Assembly: GCF_007997215.1 (NCBI RefSeq)
Contig: NZ_VORW01000005.1
Span: 1 to 64,000, forward strand
Reading direction: 5' to 3'
Length of the DNA: 64,000 bases
Origin: Algoriphagus aquimarinus
Lineage (GTDB): Bacteria > Bacteroidota > Bacteroidia > Cytophagales > Cyclobacteriaceae
The stretch's first letter is position 1. Each line of letters opens with the position of its first letter. Positions 17,650 through 26,715 of this stretch are shown piece by piece. Below the pieces are notes generated by a model, which saw only the letters and a program-made list of their open reading frames with translations, was not told the DNA's origin and did not search any database. The position numbers were made by a program, and so were the translations under genes.

Positions 17650-18383
17650 TTAATCCACTTACTTTCTCTTTCAATAAACTCACTCAGTGTGGCATAAACA
17701 CGCTTTCTGTCCCAATCCAGAAATTCATGATAGTTATTTCCCTCATTGAATCGAATGATCATTTTATCCCACTCTGAGCGCTCTAGCTGGTACTTAACCA
17801 TGAAATTCTGCCGAACTGAATCCGATTCAATCACCGCATAATAACCTTCTCTCCTCTTCATCCACTCTAGCTTTTTCTGGTATTCTCGCTCTTGCTTAGC
17901 CCTTTTGGTCAGAGATGATAATACACCGGCTATAGCAACTCCTCCAGTTTGATTAGGAGAATTGAGGTATCCTGCACTGATACCACTTTTATTAGAAGGA
18001 GATTTCTCCTCGTCAGGATCTATCAAAACCAGTTTTCCATCTTTAAATCGGAAGGAATAAGGTTCTGCTTTCACCTCAAATGCGGGAAGCATCCTAGCTC
18101 TATCTTGAATCTGAAGAAGAAGAAATGTCTCTTCAGCTAGAACAATCTTTTGCTCTAAAAATCCAGGATAAGATAATCGCAAAGTATCTCCACTTCCACC
18201 TTTCACTGAAAAATAACCTCTTGAATTGGTGAGTTGTAATTGGTCACTACCTATTACTTGTACCGTTACTCCTTCGAGATATTTTTTATCGTTGGCATCC
18301 AAGATATTTCCTGAATAGGATCTCTGAGCCAATAGCGCTGGTAAAAAAGCGAAATATATAAATACTAGGAACCTGAATTTCAT
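17646..18383 (-). CDS. Secreted carboxypeptidase-regulatory-like domain protein
   Basis: This is a secreted protein of 245 residues from the ATG at 18383 (MKFRFLVFIYFAFLPALLAQ, signal peptide). Residues about 21-100 form a CarboxypepD_reg-like beta-sandwich (GNILDANDKKYLEGVTVQV, SRGYFSVKGG, LRLSYPGF), the domain that commonly begins TonB-dependent receptors and other envelope proteins here. The remainder is charged with no plug or barrel. It is probably an envelope protein of unknown role. Confidence 0.75.
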   Translation of the reverse strand: MKFRFLVFIYFAFLPALLAQRSYSGNILDANDKKYLEGVTVQVIGSDQLQLTNSRGYFSVKGGSGDTLRLSYPGFLEQKIVLAEETFLLLQIQDRARMLPAFEVKAEPYSFRFKDGKLVLIDPDEEKSPSNKSGISAGYLNSPNQTGGVAIAGVLSSLTKRAKQEREYQKKLEWMKRREGYYAVIESDSVRQNFMVKYQLERSEWDKMIIRFNEGNNYHEFLDWDRKRVYATLSEFIERESKWIN

Positions 18384-18689
18384 AAAGACCAAAAGTAAGC
18401 AGGCTTTTCATATCTATTAAAATCTACAAAGTTAATTAAGCTTAAGTGAGTGAAATAAGATGTAAAAGGTGAAAAGTATGATGTAAGACAAATGACGCTA
18501 CATCAAAAAGTCGGGAGATTTCAAAGAGGGTTTATATAGGATATTCATTCTAAATCTATAAGTAACTTTCCGTACAACAGTGAAGTAATTCGTATTGTCA
18601 GTATTCTGTAGGTGATTACTTATTCATGAGAATACGAAGGTTTAGCATTTCATGACTTTAAGTTACCTGAATCTGATTAATTTCGTCCA
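18384..18689. other. Intergenic gap, nothing recognised
   Basis: This 306-bp AT-rich gap lies between divergent genes. No terminator, RNA gene or convincing promoter pair was seen. A TAATTTCG stretch near 18678 is only a partial match to the -7 consensus. Confidence 0.5.
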
Positions 18690-19568
18690 ATGGATTTTAA
18701 GCTCACTCGAATTGCCCCTACACCCAGCGGATTTTTACACTTGGGAAATCTCTACTCATTTTTAGTAACAAAAGCTTTGGCAGAAAAAAGCGGTGCTAAG
18801 ATTCTACTCAGGATAGATGATCTGGACCGGGATCGGTATAGGACTGAATTTGTTCAGGATATTTTTGACACGCTGGATTTCATGGAAATCGGATATGATC
18901 AGGGCCCGAAAAATGTTCAGGAATTTGAACAAGATTGGTCTCAGATTCATAGGATGACTAGTTACTTGGATGCATTGGAGCAGGTTAGAGATAGAAAATT
19001 AGTCTTTGCCTGTGATTGCACCCGCAAGAAAATCCAGCAATTAGACTCTTCTGGCTATTATTTGGGACATTGCCAAGTCAGAAATATCCCTTTGGAAAGA
19101 AATGAAACTTGCTGGCGCATGGATACTTTTGATACCGATTTTATCCATCTAAACACCTGCACAGAAGGCAAAAAATCCTATGTACTACCTGAAGACTCTG
19201 CCTTTTTCATAGTTAGGAAAAAAGACAAACTTCCGGCTTATCACCTGACCTCTTTAATAGACGACGTTCATTACGGAGTTGATTTGGTAGTGCGGGGAAA
19301 TGATTTGTTGGGATCAACTTTGGATCAAAAAATCTTGGCAAATGGTCTTGATCTCCAATCCTTCGAAGATGCTACCTTTCATCATCATCAACTTTTGAAA
19401 GGCCCAAAAAACAAGAAGCTCTCTAAATCTGACGGAGCCAACTCTATTCAGTTTCTCAGAAAAGAAGGAAAGAAGCCTGCCGATGTATATAGAATATTGG
19501 GTGAGATGACCGGAGCAAAAGAAGAGTTACAAGATTTTGAATCCTTCAAAACGCATCTTGCAATATAA
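18690..19568 (+). CDS. gluQ: Glutamyl-Q tRNA(Asp) synthetase
   Basis: This is a truncated GluRS paralogue of 292 residues, against about 500 for GluRS, lacking the anticodon-binding domain. The class I motifs are present: TPSGFLHLGN at 11-20 (HIGH) and KLSKS at 243-247. Zinc-binding residues of the GluQ type are seen as Cys108 and Cys110 in FACDC and Cys128 in YYLGHC. The family attaches glutamate to queuosine at position 34 of tRNA(Asp). It is monocistronic and followed by a hairpin. Confidence 0.88.
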   Translation: MDFKLTRIAPTPSGFLHLGNLYSFLVTKALAEKSGAKILLRIDDLDRDRYRTEFVQDIFDTLDFMEIGYDQGPKNVQEFEQDWSQIHRMTSYLDALEQVRDRKLVFACDCTRKKIQQLDSSGYYLGHCQVRNIPLERNETCWRMDTFDTDFIHLNTCTEGKKSYVLPEDSAFFIVRKKDKLPAYHLTSLIDDVHYGVDLVVRGNDLLGSTLDQKILANGLDLQSFEDATFHHHQLLKGPKNKKLSKSDGANSIQFLRKEGKKPADVYRILGEMTGAKEELQDFESFKTHLAI

Positions 19569-19583
19569 AGGAACATAAAAACA

Positions 19584-19611
19584 GAAAGCCGGAGAATGAT
19601 TTCCGGCTTTC
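19584..19611 (+). terminator. Hairpin after gluQ
   Basis: GAAAGCCGG/CCGGCTTTC forms a 9-bp stem. There is no strong U-run after it, so termination may be weak. Confidence 0.55.
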
Positions 19612-19720
19612 GTATTAACTAGTTACATCAATCTTTTTAATAGTAAAGTGACAAAAGCATCGCAGAATGATGAGCTCAAATATTGAGGCTACTTCGGTCT
19701 TCCGTCACCCATCTACCAGC

Positions 19721-21202
19721 TTAATTATACTTCGCAGGCATATCAGGTGCTACCATTGAATTCTTGATAAACTGACGAATATCTTCATTGGAAGTTTCCA
19801 AATCCTCCGCTCTCAAGTACATCATGTGACCACTTCGGTAGCCTTTCCAAGAAATTCGGTCTGCCATTCTTCCAGCAGCATCAATTTGCCACAGGTTATA
19901 CTTAGCATTGAAGAAATCAGTTCCTCCATCGTAGTAGCCAGACTGCACCATCAAATGTAAATATGGGTTTTGACGCATCGCGTCTCCCAAATCGTAGCCC
20001 GTGCTCTCATTAGATCGATTCCATGGATGCACAGGGCCAAATAGGTTGTACGTCAAATCAGTTTTGAAATTCAAGTTTTCTCTAACATAAATCTGAAATG
20101 AAGGCGCGAAAGCATGATTCCAAGAAGATAAGGCAGGATCAAAATCAGGTCTGGAACCCGTTCCTGCGTTATCAAAACCTTTGTATCTACTGTCCAATCT
20201 ACCGATGGTCATCCCTTTGTCTCTAAGTAATTCCTTCCAGAAAAAATTGGTAGGAATCAAAAGGTTATGCTCAAGGATCACTTCTTTGTTAAGGCCTGAA
20301 TACAGTGCATATTTTGTTGCAATTGCATCTCGCTCAGTCGCTGACAGCGTCCCTCCTTTCACAACTGCAGGAATCAATTCATTAATTGTAAAAGCTTCTA
20401 CTTCTGGCAAGAAATCATCTAGATCCTGATTTTGCAAAGACGAATCCAAGGCCTTATGATACCAAGCTGTAGCAGCATAATAAGGTAGATAATTAGAAGT
20501 ATGAATAGGTGCACCACGCTCAATTCCCAATTCGGTTGGAGAAACCATGATCACTCCATTGAAATACATCCAGTGAGCATTTTGAAGCTGTGCCACCAAA
20601 CCAGCAACACGAGTCGTCCCATAGCTCTCACCAATTAAGTACTTTGGCGAAGCCCAGCGATTCTGACGAGTTACAAATGTATTCACCCAGTCTGCCAGAT
20701 ATTTGATATCAGAATTGATTCCAAAGAAAGTAGAGCGATCTACTTCCTCATCTACTATTCTGGAAAATCCAGTGTTTACAGGATCCACATAGACGATGTC
20801 TGCCACGTCAAGAATAGAATAAGGATTTGACTTGGTTCCATATGGCTGAAGAGGATAACCTTCGTCATCAATATTTAATACTACTGGACCTGTGTATGCG
20901 ATGTGCATCCAGATAGATGCTGAGCCAGGGCCACCATTGAAAGAAATCACAAGTGGACGAGTAGTCTTGTCCGTGATGTCAGTTCGCTCATAATATGTGT
21001 AGAACAAAGAGGCGATTGGCTTTCCTTTTTCGTTCCAAACTGGCTGAGTTCCAGCTGTAGCTTTATAAGGGACTTTTTTGCCCTTGATGGTAGTTGTGTG
21101 CGTAGTAACTACGGCTGACTCAACTTCAATATGCCTTTCCGTTTGGGCCATTACAGCCGAAAAGCAGATCGCAAAGAGTATGGTTAAACTTATTTTTCTC
21201 AT
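19721..21202 (-). CDS. Secreted S10 family serine carboxypeptidase-like protein
   Basis: This is a 493-residue protein with signal peptide MRKISLTILFAICFSAVMAQ. FNGGPGSAS at 88-96 supplies the oxyanion hole, and GESYGTTR at 191-198 puts the nucleophile at Ser193. The C-terminal Asp in QSGYYDGGTD and His in RSGHMMY complete the S10 triad. Bacterial members usually show GESYGTTR in place of the yeast GESYAG. It probably trims peptides in the periplasm or outside the cell. Confidence 0.88.
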   Translation of the reverse strand: MRKISLTILFAICFSAVMAQTERHIEVESAVVTTHTTTIKGKKVPYKATAGTQPVWNEKGKPIASLFYTYYERTDITDKTTRPLVISFNGGPGSASIWMHIAYTGPVVLNIDDEGYPLQPYGTKSNPYSILDVADIVYVDPVNTGFSRIVDEEVDRSTFFGINSDIKYLADWVNTFVTRQNRWASPKYLIGESYGTTRVAGLVAQLQNAHWMYFNGVIMVSPTELGIERGAPIHTSNYLPYYAATAWYHKALDSSLQNQDLDDFLPEVEAFTINELIPAVVKGGTLSATERDAIATKYALYSGLNKEVILEHNLLIPTNFFWKELLRDKGMTIGRLDSRYKGFDNAGTGSRPDFDPALSSWNHAFAPSFQIYVRENLNFKTDLTYNLFGPVHPWNRSNESTGYDLGDAMRQNPYLHLMVQSGYYDGGTDFFNAKYNLWQIDAAGRMADRISWKGYRSGHMMYLRAEDLETSNEDIRQFIKNSMVAPDMPAKYN

Positions 21203-21287
21203 AAAGTATGGGGTAAAATCATTCAGTTTTAAAACTACTAATTGTAAATAGAAAGCAGTGAAAATTTACATAGATGGAGGTAATTCT

Positions 21288-21989
21288 TCAGTCTTTACTA
21301 GCTGAAACAAGCCTTGCAATTACCACTGCTGGATAAAGAATTCCAATGGTAGAAAGAAAGACCGATAGCATTTTTGAAATTATCTGAATGGGATACAAAT
21401 CTCCAAAACCAACTGTGGTAAGTGACACCAAACTGAAGTAAATATACAGCGCAAAATCCTTGTCTATTCCTTCCAAAACCACATCGCCTCCTATACCAGA
21501 ACCGGTAGTTAAATAGATGATTTCAAAAAGAAAGGAACCTAAAATTGCTACCAATAAATAGACATTCACAGCCCCTATTATTCTATAAATATTTACTTCA
21601 TGGTTTCTAAATAAAAGCCTGATATTTAAAAATATAAAGACCAACATATTCATCACACCCACAATCCGTTCTGCCAGATAAAACTGAAAATCGTAATTGG
21701 AGAAACGAAGGATTCTCAGTCCTAATTGTGTCAAAAAAAGAACCGTGGTCAAGACCACCAATAACCTATATCTGGATGACCAAATACCGGTGAAAAACAA
21801 AAATAGGAAGACTGTATTGACAAAAAGTGCATGAACATGACCATACTCAATCAGTATGGGTAGGACAAATACAGTGAATAATAAAATAAGAAGCAGTACA
21901 ACAAAACTCGCATCTGTCAACCAATATTCTGTGAAGGAATTGAATGCGTGCTTTACTTGTCTACCTCTTTTATATACAAAATGATTCAT
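21288..21989 (-). CDS. Two-pore-helix ion channel protein (K+ channel filter)
   Basis: This is a membrane protein of 233 residues with about six hydrophobic segments and a K+ channel selectivity filter TTVGFGDLYP at 191-200 between the last two. No C-terminal RCK/TrkA-N or cyclic-nucleotide domain is present. The filter sequence GFGD, rather than GYGD, is a common variant. Its start directly follows the PhzF stop, so the order DinB, PhzF, channel is one operon. Confidence 0.85.
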   Translation of the reverse strand: MNHFVYKRGRQVKHAFNSFTEYWLTDASFVVLLLILLFTVFVLPILIEYGHVHALFVNTVFLFLFFTGIWSSRYRLLVVLTTVLFLTQLGLRILRFSNYDFQFYLAERIVGVMNMLVFIFLNIRLLFRNHEVNIYRIIGAVNVYLLVAILGSFLFEIIYLTTGSGIGGDVVLEGIDKDFALYIYFSLVSLTTVGFGDLYPIQIISKMLSVFLSTIGILYPAVVIARLVSASKD

Positions 21990-22784
21990 CTAAAATTCAA
22001 TTTCACCAGATAACACTTTTACAGCTTGACCTCGAATGATCACTCGATCTTCTCTTTTCTCTAAATGAATTTCTCCCCCGCGCTTACTAGCCTGAAATGC
22101 TTTAAGGTTACTTTTTCCAGATCCTTTGTACCAATAATCCATCAAAGCACAATGTGCAAATCCAGTAACAGGGTCTTCATCGATTCCTATATTTGGACCA
22201 AAGTACCTACTATAAATATCAAATGAATTTTTTCCTGGAGCAGTAATAATAATTCCCTCTTCACTATGGTTTTTCACTAGTGCAAAGTCAGGCTCACAAG
22301 TTTCTACAGCATCCGCATCTTCCAACTCAAAAATCCAATTCCCTTTTAATTTTGCGGTACGAGTAATTTTGGTTCCAAAGAAATCATTTCCAAAGAATGG
22401 ATGCTCTTTTTCAAAAGTTGAAATCAAGGGGAAATCCATCTCAATCCATTCCCCATCACTTTTCACCAAAAGATCACCACTCCGGGTTTGGAACCGTATA
22501 GTTTCTCCTGATTTTGCCCAACCTGACTTTTCCATCACAAAAGCTGAAGCCAGTGTAGCATGTCCACATAGATCTATTTCAACAGTTGGAGTAAACCAGC
22601 GTAAACTGAAGGAATCCGTTTCTACATTTCTTTTTACAAAAGCAGTCTCGCTTAGATTCATTTCCATAGCAATGCTTTGCATCTGAACTACCGAAAGCTC
22701 TTGATCTACTAAACAAATGGCTGCAGGATTACCGGAAAATGCTTTAGAAGTAAAAGCATCAATGGTGGTTATAGCTAATTTCAT
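21990..22784 (-). CDS. PhzF family isomerase/epimerase-like protein
   Basis: This PhzF-like protein of 264 residues starts at the ATG at 22784 (MKLAITTIDAF). AFSGNPAAICLV near 14-25, NLSETAFV (catalytic Glu about 45) and DLCGHATLASAFV near 70-82 are the family motifs, and DEDPVTGFAHCAL marks the second half. PhzF relatives isomerise small carboxylic acids; no phenazine genes are present, so the substrate is unknown. It lies 2 bp after the DinB-like gene stop. Confidence 0.9.
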   Translation of the reverse strand: MKLAITTIDAFTSKAFSGNPAAICLVDQELSVVQMQSIAMEMNLSETAFVKRNVETDSFSLRWFTPTVEIDLCGHATLASAFVMEKSGWAKSGETIRFQTRSGDLLVKSDGEWIEMDFPLISTFEKEHPFFGNDFFGTKITRTAKLKGNWIFELEDADAVETCEPDFALVKNHSEEGIIITAPGKNSFDIYSRYFGPNIGIDEDPVTGFAHCALMDYWYKGSGKSNLKAFQASKRGGEIHLEKREDRVIIRGQAVKVLSGEIEF

Positions 22785-22786
22785 GG

Positions 22787-23302
22787 TTAATAGCGCTCTT
22801 TGAAAATATTGAAATGATGAGTGAAATGACCTGGGATAATCCAAAATAAAGCTCTTGGGGTAATCGAATTCCCGCTTGCCCGACCTACCAAATCCAGAGA
22901 ATCCTCAGGTAATATTCGAATCATAGTGAGTAAAGCCTTGCGCTGAGCCTGAAAATCCTCAAGAAGGTATTCAATTGGAACTTGCCCAAATCTAGCATTT
23001 AATACATAAGGATCTTGATCAAAACCCGGTAAAGAGGACTTCTCTCCTCTGGCAAAACAAAGTGCCCTAAAAGTCATGATTCTCTCAGTATCGATCACAT
23101 GCCCCAGTACTTCTTTAGGAGTCCATTTTCCTTCTGCATAGGCTTTCTCAGCCCAGTCTGTTCCTTTTTCTTTGAATAATACTAAGAGTTCAGTGACTTG
23201 ATTCTGGAGCTGTTCTTCGTAGTTGTGGCCAGACACTAAATTGAGGTAGGTAGAGAAAAAGGCAGAATAATCACCTTCTCTAGGTTGTACTAGGCTTTTC
23301 AT
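22787..23302 (-). CDS. DinB-like four-helix protein
   Basis: This is a 171-residue DinB/YfiT-type protein of the putative metal-dependent hydrolase or thiol-transferase superfamily. The three expected metal-ligand histidines are in GHVIDTERI and near the C-terminus in GHFTHHFNI. KWTPKEVLGHVIDTE is a typical DinB_2 core. It is the first gene of an operon with PhzF and an ion channel. Confidence 0.82.
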   Translation of the reverse strand: MKSLVQPREGDYSAFFSTYLNLVSGHNYEEQLQNQVTELLVLFKEKGTDWAEKAYAEGKWTPKEVLGHVIDTERIMTFRALCFARGEKSSLPGFDQDPYVLNARFGQVPIEYLLEDFQAQRKALLTMIRILPEDSLDLVGRASGNSITPRALFWIIPGHFTHHFNIFKERY

Positions 23303-23370
23303 GTAAAAATGTTTTGGCTTGAATATTATTGAGATAAATTTAAGTCTTAAGTATAAACCAGCTCCATATC

Positions 23371-24717
23371 ATGCGTAAAAATTTCCTTTTTCTCTTCTTC
23401 GCTATTTCAAGTCAAGCGGCTATTTCACAAACTACGGTCATCAGAAATCCTGAAATAGCTCAAATGGTTTCTGAGATTTCATCGGATTCACTAGAACACC
23501 ACGTTAGAACACTCGCTTCATTTAATTCCCGTCATACTCTAAGTACAAATGAGGAAAATGGCATGCCTGCGGCACAACGATATGTGCTTTCTAAGTTCAA
23601 CCATTTTGCGAAGCAATCTGGAGGAAGGATGACTGCAGAAATCGAGAAATTCACCATCCCTGCTGACAAACGAAGGATATTAGAAGATTCACCAGGTGCA
23701 AATGTAATTGCTACTCTTAAAGGAACTGATCCCAATGATGACCGCATTTTCATTATATCAGCCCATATGGATTCCCGTAATAAGGACGTAATGGATTCAG
23801 AAGGCAGCGCACCTGGTGCAAATGATGATGGTAGTGGAACAGCAGCAGTAATCGAATTGGCCCGCGTGATGGCTTCTCATAAGTTTTCTGCTACTATTAT
23901 TTTTGTAGCATTCACAGGTGAAGAGCAAGGTCTGAAAGGCGCAACTTATTTGGCAGATAAAGCTACTTCAGAAGAATGGAACATCGCGGCTGTGCTGAAC
24001 AACGATATTGTCGGTAACAGTAGCTCCTCTGAGACACTGATCAAAGACAATCTGAAAATGCGTGTTTTTTCTGAAACAATTCCTGCATCGGAAACAGAAC
24101 AAGAAGGCAACATTCGCCGCTATACCAATGCAGACAATGACAGTAAATCAAGGCAGCTGGCTCGATATATAAAGGAGCTGGGAGAACGATATGTTGATCA
24201 ATTTGAAGTGAAATTAATCTATAGAGCTGATAGATTTTTAAGAGGTGGCGACCAAACTCCTTTTGCGAGAAATGCCTTTACAGCGGTAAGAATGTCAGAA
24301 ATGAATGAAAACTTCATTCATCAACACGAAAATGTCAGATTGGAAAATGGTATACAATACGGCGATCTGCCTGAGTTTATGGACTTCGAATACCTAAGAA
24401 AAGTCTCTGCTGTGAATCTGGCTTCTTTGGCTTCTTTAGCCAATTCTCCTGATCAACCTCAGGAAGTTAAAATAGATGTACGTGGTTTGAGCAACAAATC
24501 GACATTGCTATGGAACGCGCCAGCAAGTGGAAAAGTAAAAGGCTATTATGTTTTGATGCGAGAGACTTCTTCTGCAATGTGGGAACGGAAGTTTTGGACC
24601 ACAGAGACTACACTGACTTTACCTTACTCTAAGGACAATTACTTCTTCGCTGTACAAGCAGTGTCAGAATCAGGCGGAGAAAGCCTTCCTGTTTTTCCTA
24701 CTCCACTTTCCAGATAA
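23371..24717 (+). CDS. Secreted M28 peptidase with C-terminal fibronectin-type region
   Basis: This is a secreted zinc peptidase of 448 residues with a signal peptide ending near AISQ (residue 20). The metal site runs through SAHMDSR, PGANDDGSGTAAV, TGEEQGLKGA, LNNDIVGN and a late His in FIHQHENV. Residues about 365-445 read as a beta-sandwich (VDVRGLSNKSTLLWNAP...GYYVLMRE) of fibronectin type III kind. It differs in length and layout from the M28 enzyme at 1260-2735, so the two are not recent duplicates. Confidence 0.88.
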   Translation: MRKNFLFLFFAISSQAAISQTTVIRNPEIAQMVSEISSDSLEHHVRTLASFNSRHTLSTNEENGMPAAQRYVLSKFNHFAKQSGGRMTAEIEKFTIPADKRRILEDSPGANVIATLKGTDPNDDRIFIISAHMDSRNKDVMDSEGSAPGANDDGSGTAAVIELARVMASHKFSATIIFVAFTGEEQGLKGATYLADKATSEEWNIAAVLNNDIVGNSSSSETLIKDNLKMRVFSETIPASETEQEGNIRRYTNADNDSKSRQLARYIKELGERYVDQFEVKLIYRADRFLRGGDQTPFARNAFTAVRMSEMNENFIHQHENVRLENGIQYGDLPEFMDFEYLRKVSAVNLASLASLANSPDQPQEVKIDVRGLSNKSTLLWNAPASGKVKGYYVLMRETSSAMWERKFWTTETTLTLPYSKDNYFFAVQAVSESGGESLPVFPTPLSR

Positions 24718-24816
24718 TAGCTGTTCTTAATTAAATCAATTCCAAATTCCAAAATAAGACGAGTGGGATGGAACCTCAATGGTTATATTCAGTTAACTAT
24801 TTGAAACACTAAAACT

Positions 24817-25359
24817 ATGAAAGCTAAAGAAATCGTAACGCTACAGCGTTCATTACTTATCGATACAGAGAAATTACTTAATAAGCAGGTAGAAATGGAA
24901 GGTACTTCTTCCGCATATTACTTGTCTATGGCTTCTTGGTGTCATATGATGGGCTATGAAAATGCCGCAAACTATCTTTATACACATGCAGACGAAGAAA
25001 GAATGCATATGATGAAAATATTCAGATATATCAATGAGGCGGGGGGACATGCATTTCAACCTGAGATTACTGATATTAGACATAATTTTAATTCGTTGAG
25101 AGAGATTTTCGAATTGATTTTGGAGCATGAAATCAACGTGACTAAGTCTATTAATAACATCGTTGACCATGCCTTCACAAAGAAGGACTTCGCTACGTTT
25201 AGTTTTATGCAATGGTATGTCACCGAACAAAGAGAAGAAGAAACTATGTCCAGACGAGCCCTTGAGCTTTTCGATATTATCGGAGAAGAAGGAGTTGGTC
25301 TTTGGACCATTGATCAAGAGCTTGGAAAGCTCCACGCAGCAGCCCATCCACAGGCATAA
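24817..25359 (+). CDS. ftnA: Ferritin
   Basis: This is a non-heme ferritin of 180 residues, which oxidises Fe(II) and stores iron in a 24-subunit shell. Ferroxidase residues fit EMEGTSSAYYLSMASW (first Glu about residue 27), HADEERMHM (Glu/His pair near 59-63) and the later Glu residues in EHEINVTKSI and EQREEE. The N-terminus is slightly longer than in the E. coli protein. It is a single gene with a strong terminator. Confidence 0.93.
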   Translation: MKAKEIVTLQRSLLIDTEKLLNKQVEMEGTSSAYYLSMASWCHMMGYENAANYLYTHADEERMHMMKIFRYINEAGGHAFQPEITDIRHNFNSLREIFELILEHEINVTKSINNIVDHAFTKKDFATFSFMQWYVTEQREEETMSRRALELFDIIGEEGVGLWTIDQELGKLHAAAHPQA

Positions 25360-25362
25360 ATT

Positions 25363-25390
25363 AAAAGCGGCTTATCAGCCGCTTTTTCTT
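25363..25390 (+). terminator. Terminator after ferritin
   Basis: AAAAGCGGCT-TATC-AGCCGCTTTTTC is a perfect 10-bp stem with a U-run, directly behind the ferritin stop. Confidence 0.9.
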
Positions 25391-25541
25391 TTGTATTTAA
25401 AAAAACACCTCTTTTGAATTAAGCTTATTATCCACTCATTTTTTTATTCCAAAGACTGAGGGTAATTCACAGCTAATTAATACTCTCTTGATCTTTTTAG
25501 AAAGATTTTTAAGTTCTTTTGATTCTTAAATGGCAAAATAT

Positions 25542-25571
25542 TTGTTAAATATTAATTTACTATTACTTTTG
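25542..25571 (+). promoter_or_regulatory. Bacteroidota-type promoter for the receiver gene
   Basis: TTG at 25542-25544, 19 bp, then TACTTTTG at 25564-25571 match the TTG / TAnnTTTG consensus exactly. The predicted transcription start lies about 35 bp upstream of the ATG at 25614. Confidence 0.75.
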
Positions 25572-25613
25572 TAGTAGCTATAATGTATTTCAGCAACTTA
25601 TTTTTGCACTTCA

Positions 25614-25970
25614 ATGCTAACCATAGTTTTAATAGATGACGATCCAATCAGTACGTTTGTTACTGAAAAGCTCATTTCCAGGAATGTAAAAGAGCCATGT
25701 CAATTTTATAAGTACCAAAGTGCTAGAGCAGCACTACAAGAAATCTATTCTATTAAGGCCAATTACTTGTTTTTGGATCTTAATATGCCGGAAATGACTG
25801 GATGGGATTTCTTAGACTGTTTTAATTCTGAAAAAAACGAAGCACAAATTTACATTTTGAGTAGTTCTGTGGACGAAAGGGACATCAATAAAGCCAGTGG
25901 ATATAGTGTAGTAAAGGATTACTTATCGAAACCCCTTATAAAAAAATATATAAAATCGATTTTTAATTGA
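25614..25970 (+). CDS. Single-domain response regulator
   Basis: This 118-residue CheY-like receiver has no output domain. Acidic pocket residues are Asp8-Asp10, the phosphoacceptor is Asp55 in LFLDLNMPEMTG, the switch Ser is in ILSSSVDE (about 83-84) and the conserved Lys is in YLSKPL (about 106). No histidine kinase is nearby, so it probably takes phosphate from a distant kinase or a phosphorelay. It has its own promoter and terminator. Confidence 0.92.
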   Translation: MLTIVLIDDDPISTFVTEKLISRNVKEPCQFYKYQSARAALQEIYSIKANYLFLDLNMPEMTGWDFLDCFNSEKNEAQIYILSSSVDERDINKASGYSVVKDYLSKPLIKKYIKSIFN

Positions 25971-25992
25971 CCCAAGATTGGGTCTTTTTTTT
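25969..25992 (+). terminator. Terminator after the receiver gene
   Basis: GACCCA-AGAT-TGGGTC followed by eight T. The stem overlaps the stop codon of the receiver gene. Confidence 0.9.
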
Positions 25993-26249
25993 GACTTGTC
26001 ATTTTAAACAGTTAGATTCCAAATAATCAATCATTTTTGATATAGATTTCATTGTAAACCAATTTTGAAAACAAGTGATAATTTAATCCTGAATTCAAGC
26101 AAATAGTTTGAAACAAGGCGGGTAAATCAAAAATGAAACTACAGCCATAAAAAAAGTTGTAAAAAATTATATCCACCGCATGGTGCTAAATAAATTTTTA
26201 CTTTAATTCGCATCGTTCAACAATTTAAAAAACCCCTATCTAAACTACT

Positions 26250-26438
26250 ATGGAGGATTTTGACGACGACTTCGAAGATGACGACAACTTAAATGATGAC
26301 GACGATTTCGGGAATGATTTCGAAGATGAATATGATCTCGATGATGAAAATGAATTTGTCGATGATAATATCATGGATTTCGACGATGATGACGATGGCG
26401 CTGAAGAAGAAGATTTCGATGATGATCAATTCGATTAA
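26250..26438 (+). CDS. Extremely Asp-rich 62-residue protein
   Basis: I count 29 Asp and 9 Glu in 62 residues with no Lys, Arg or His, and Phe spaced at intervals (DF, EDF patterns). It is likely disordered and strongly anionic; Ca2+ or basic-protein binding is conceivable but not shown. The codons are varied (GAC and GAT mixed) rather than a pure trinucleotide repeat, which argues for selection on the protein. It is followed by a 49-residue membrane peptide gene 71 bp later, then a terminator. Confidence 0.65.
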   Translation: MEDFDDDFEDDDNLNDDDDFGNDFEDEYDLDDENEFVDDNIMDFDDDDDGAEEEDFDDDQFD

Positions 26439-26509
26439 TTAGAATCTTTTGGTTAATTGGCTTTAAGAAATTATCTTCGAGCAATCTTTAGAAATTCAAC
26501 AATTTGATC

Positions 26510-26659
26510 ATGATACTACTTGACGTTTTCAGTTCTCCAATTGCTGGAGGAGCCCAAACCTTCCTTGTGATTGTATGTGTATTAATCGGTCTTGGAGCCG
26601 GCATCACTGCAATTGATACTAGAAGTACTTTCTCCAAGAAGAAAAAAGCTGATCATTAA
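26510..26659 (+). CDS. Small membrane protein, 49 aa
   Basis: The ORF from ATG 26510 to TAA 26659 encodes 49 residues: a short polar start, one hydrophobic segment (about residues 17-36, TFLVIVCVLIGLGAGITAI) and a basic tail with KKKK. It sits between the Asp-rich gene and a strong terminator, so it is probably transcribed with the former. It is a single-pass membrane protein of unknown function. Confidence 0.6.
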   Translation: MILLDVFSSPIAGGAQTFLVIVCVLIGLGAGITAIDTRSTFSKKKKADH

Positions 26660-26676
26660 TAACTTATATCTTACTT

Positions 26677-26703
26677 AAAAGGAGGCTAACGCCTCCTTTT
26701 TTT
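26677..26703 (+). terminator. Terminator abutting the next start codon
   Basis: AAAAGGAGGC-TAAC-GCCTCCTTTTTTT is a strong stem and U-run. The T-run ends exactly where the first possible ATG of the next gene (26704) begins. Confidence 0.88.
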
Positions 26704-26715
26704 ATGCCCATACCT

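Noticed and set aside
22369..22686. 105-codon plus-strand ORF
   Set aside because: Antisense shadow of the PhzF-like gene.
24874..25347. 157-codon minus-strand ORF
   Set aside because: It is a shadow of the ferritin gene in the opposite strand.
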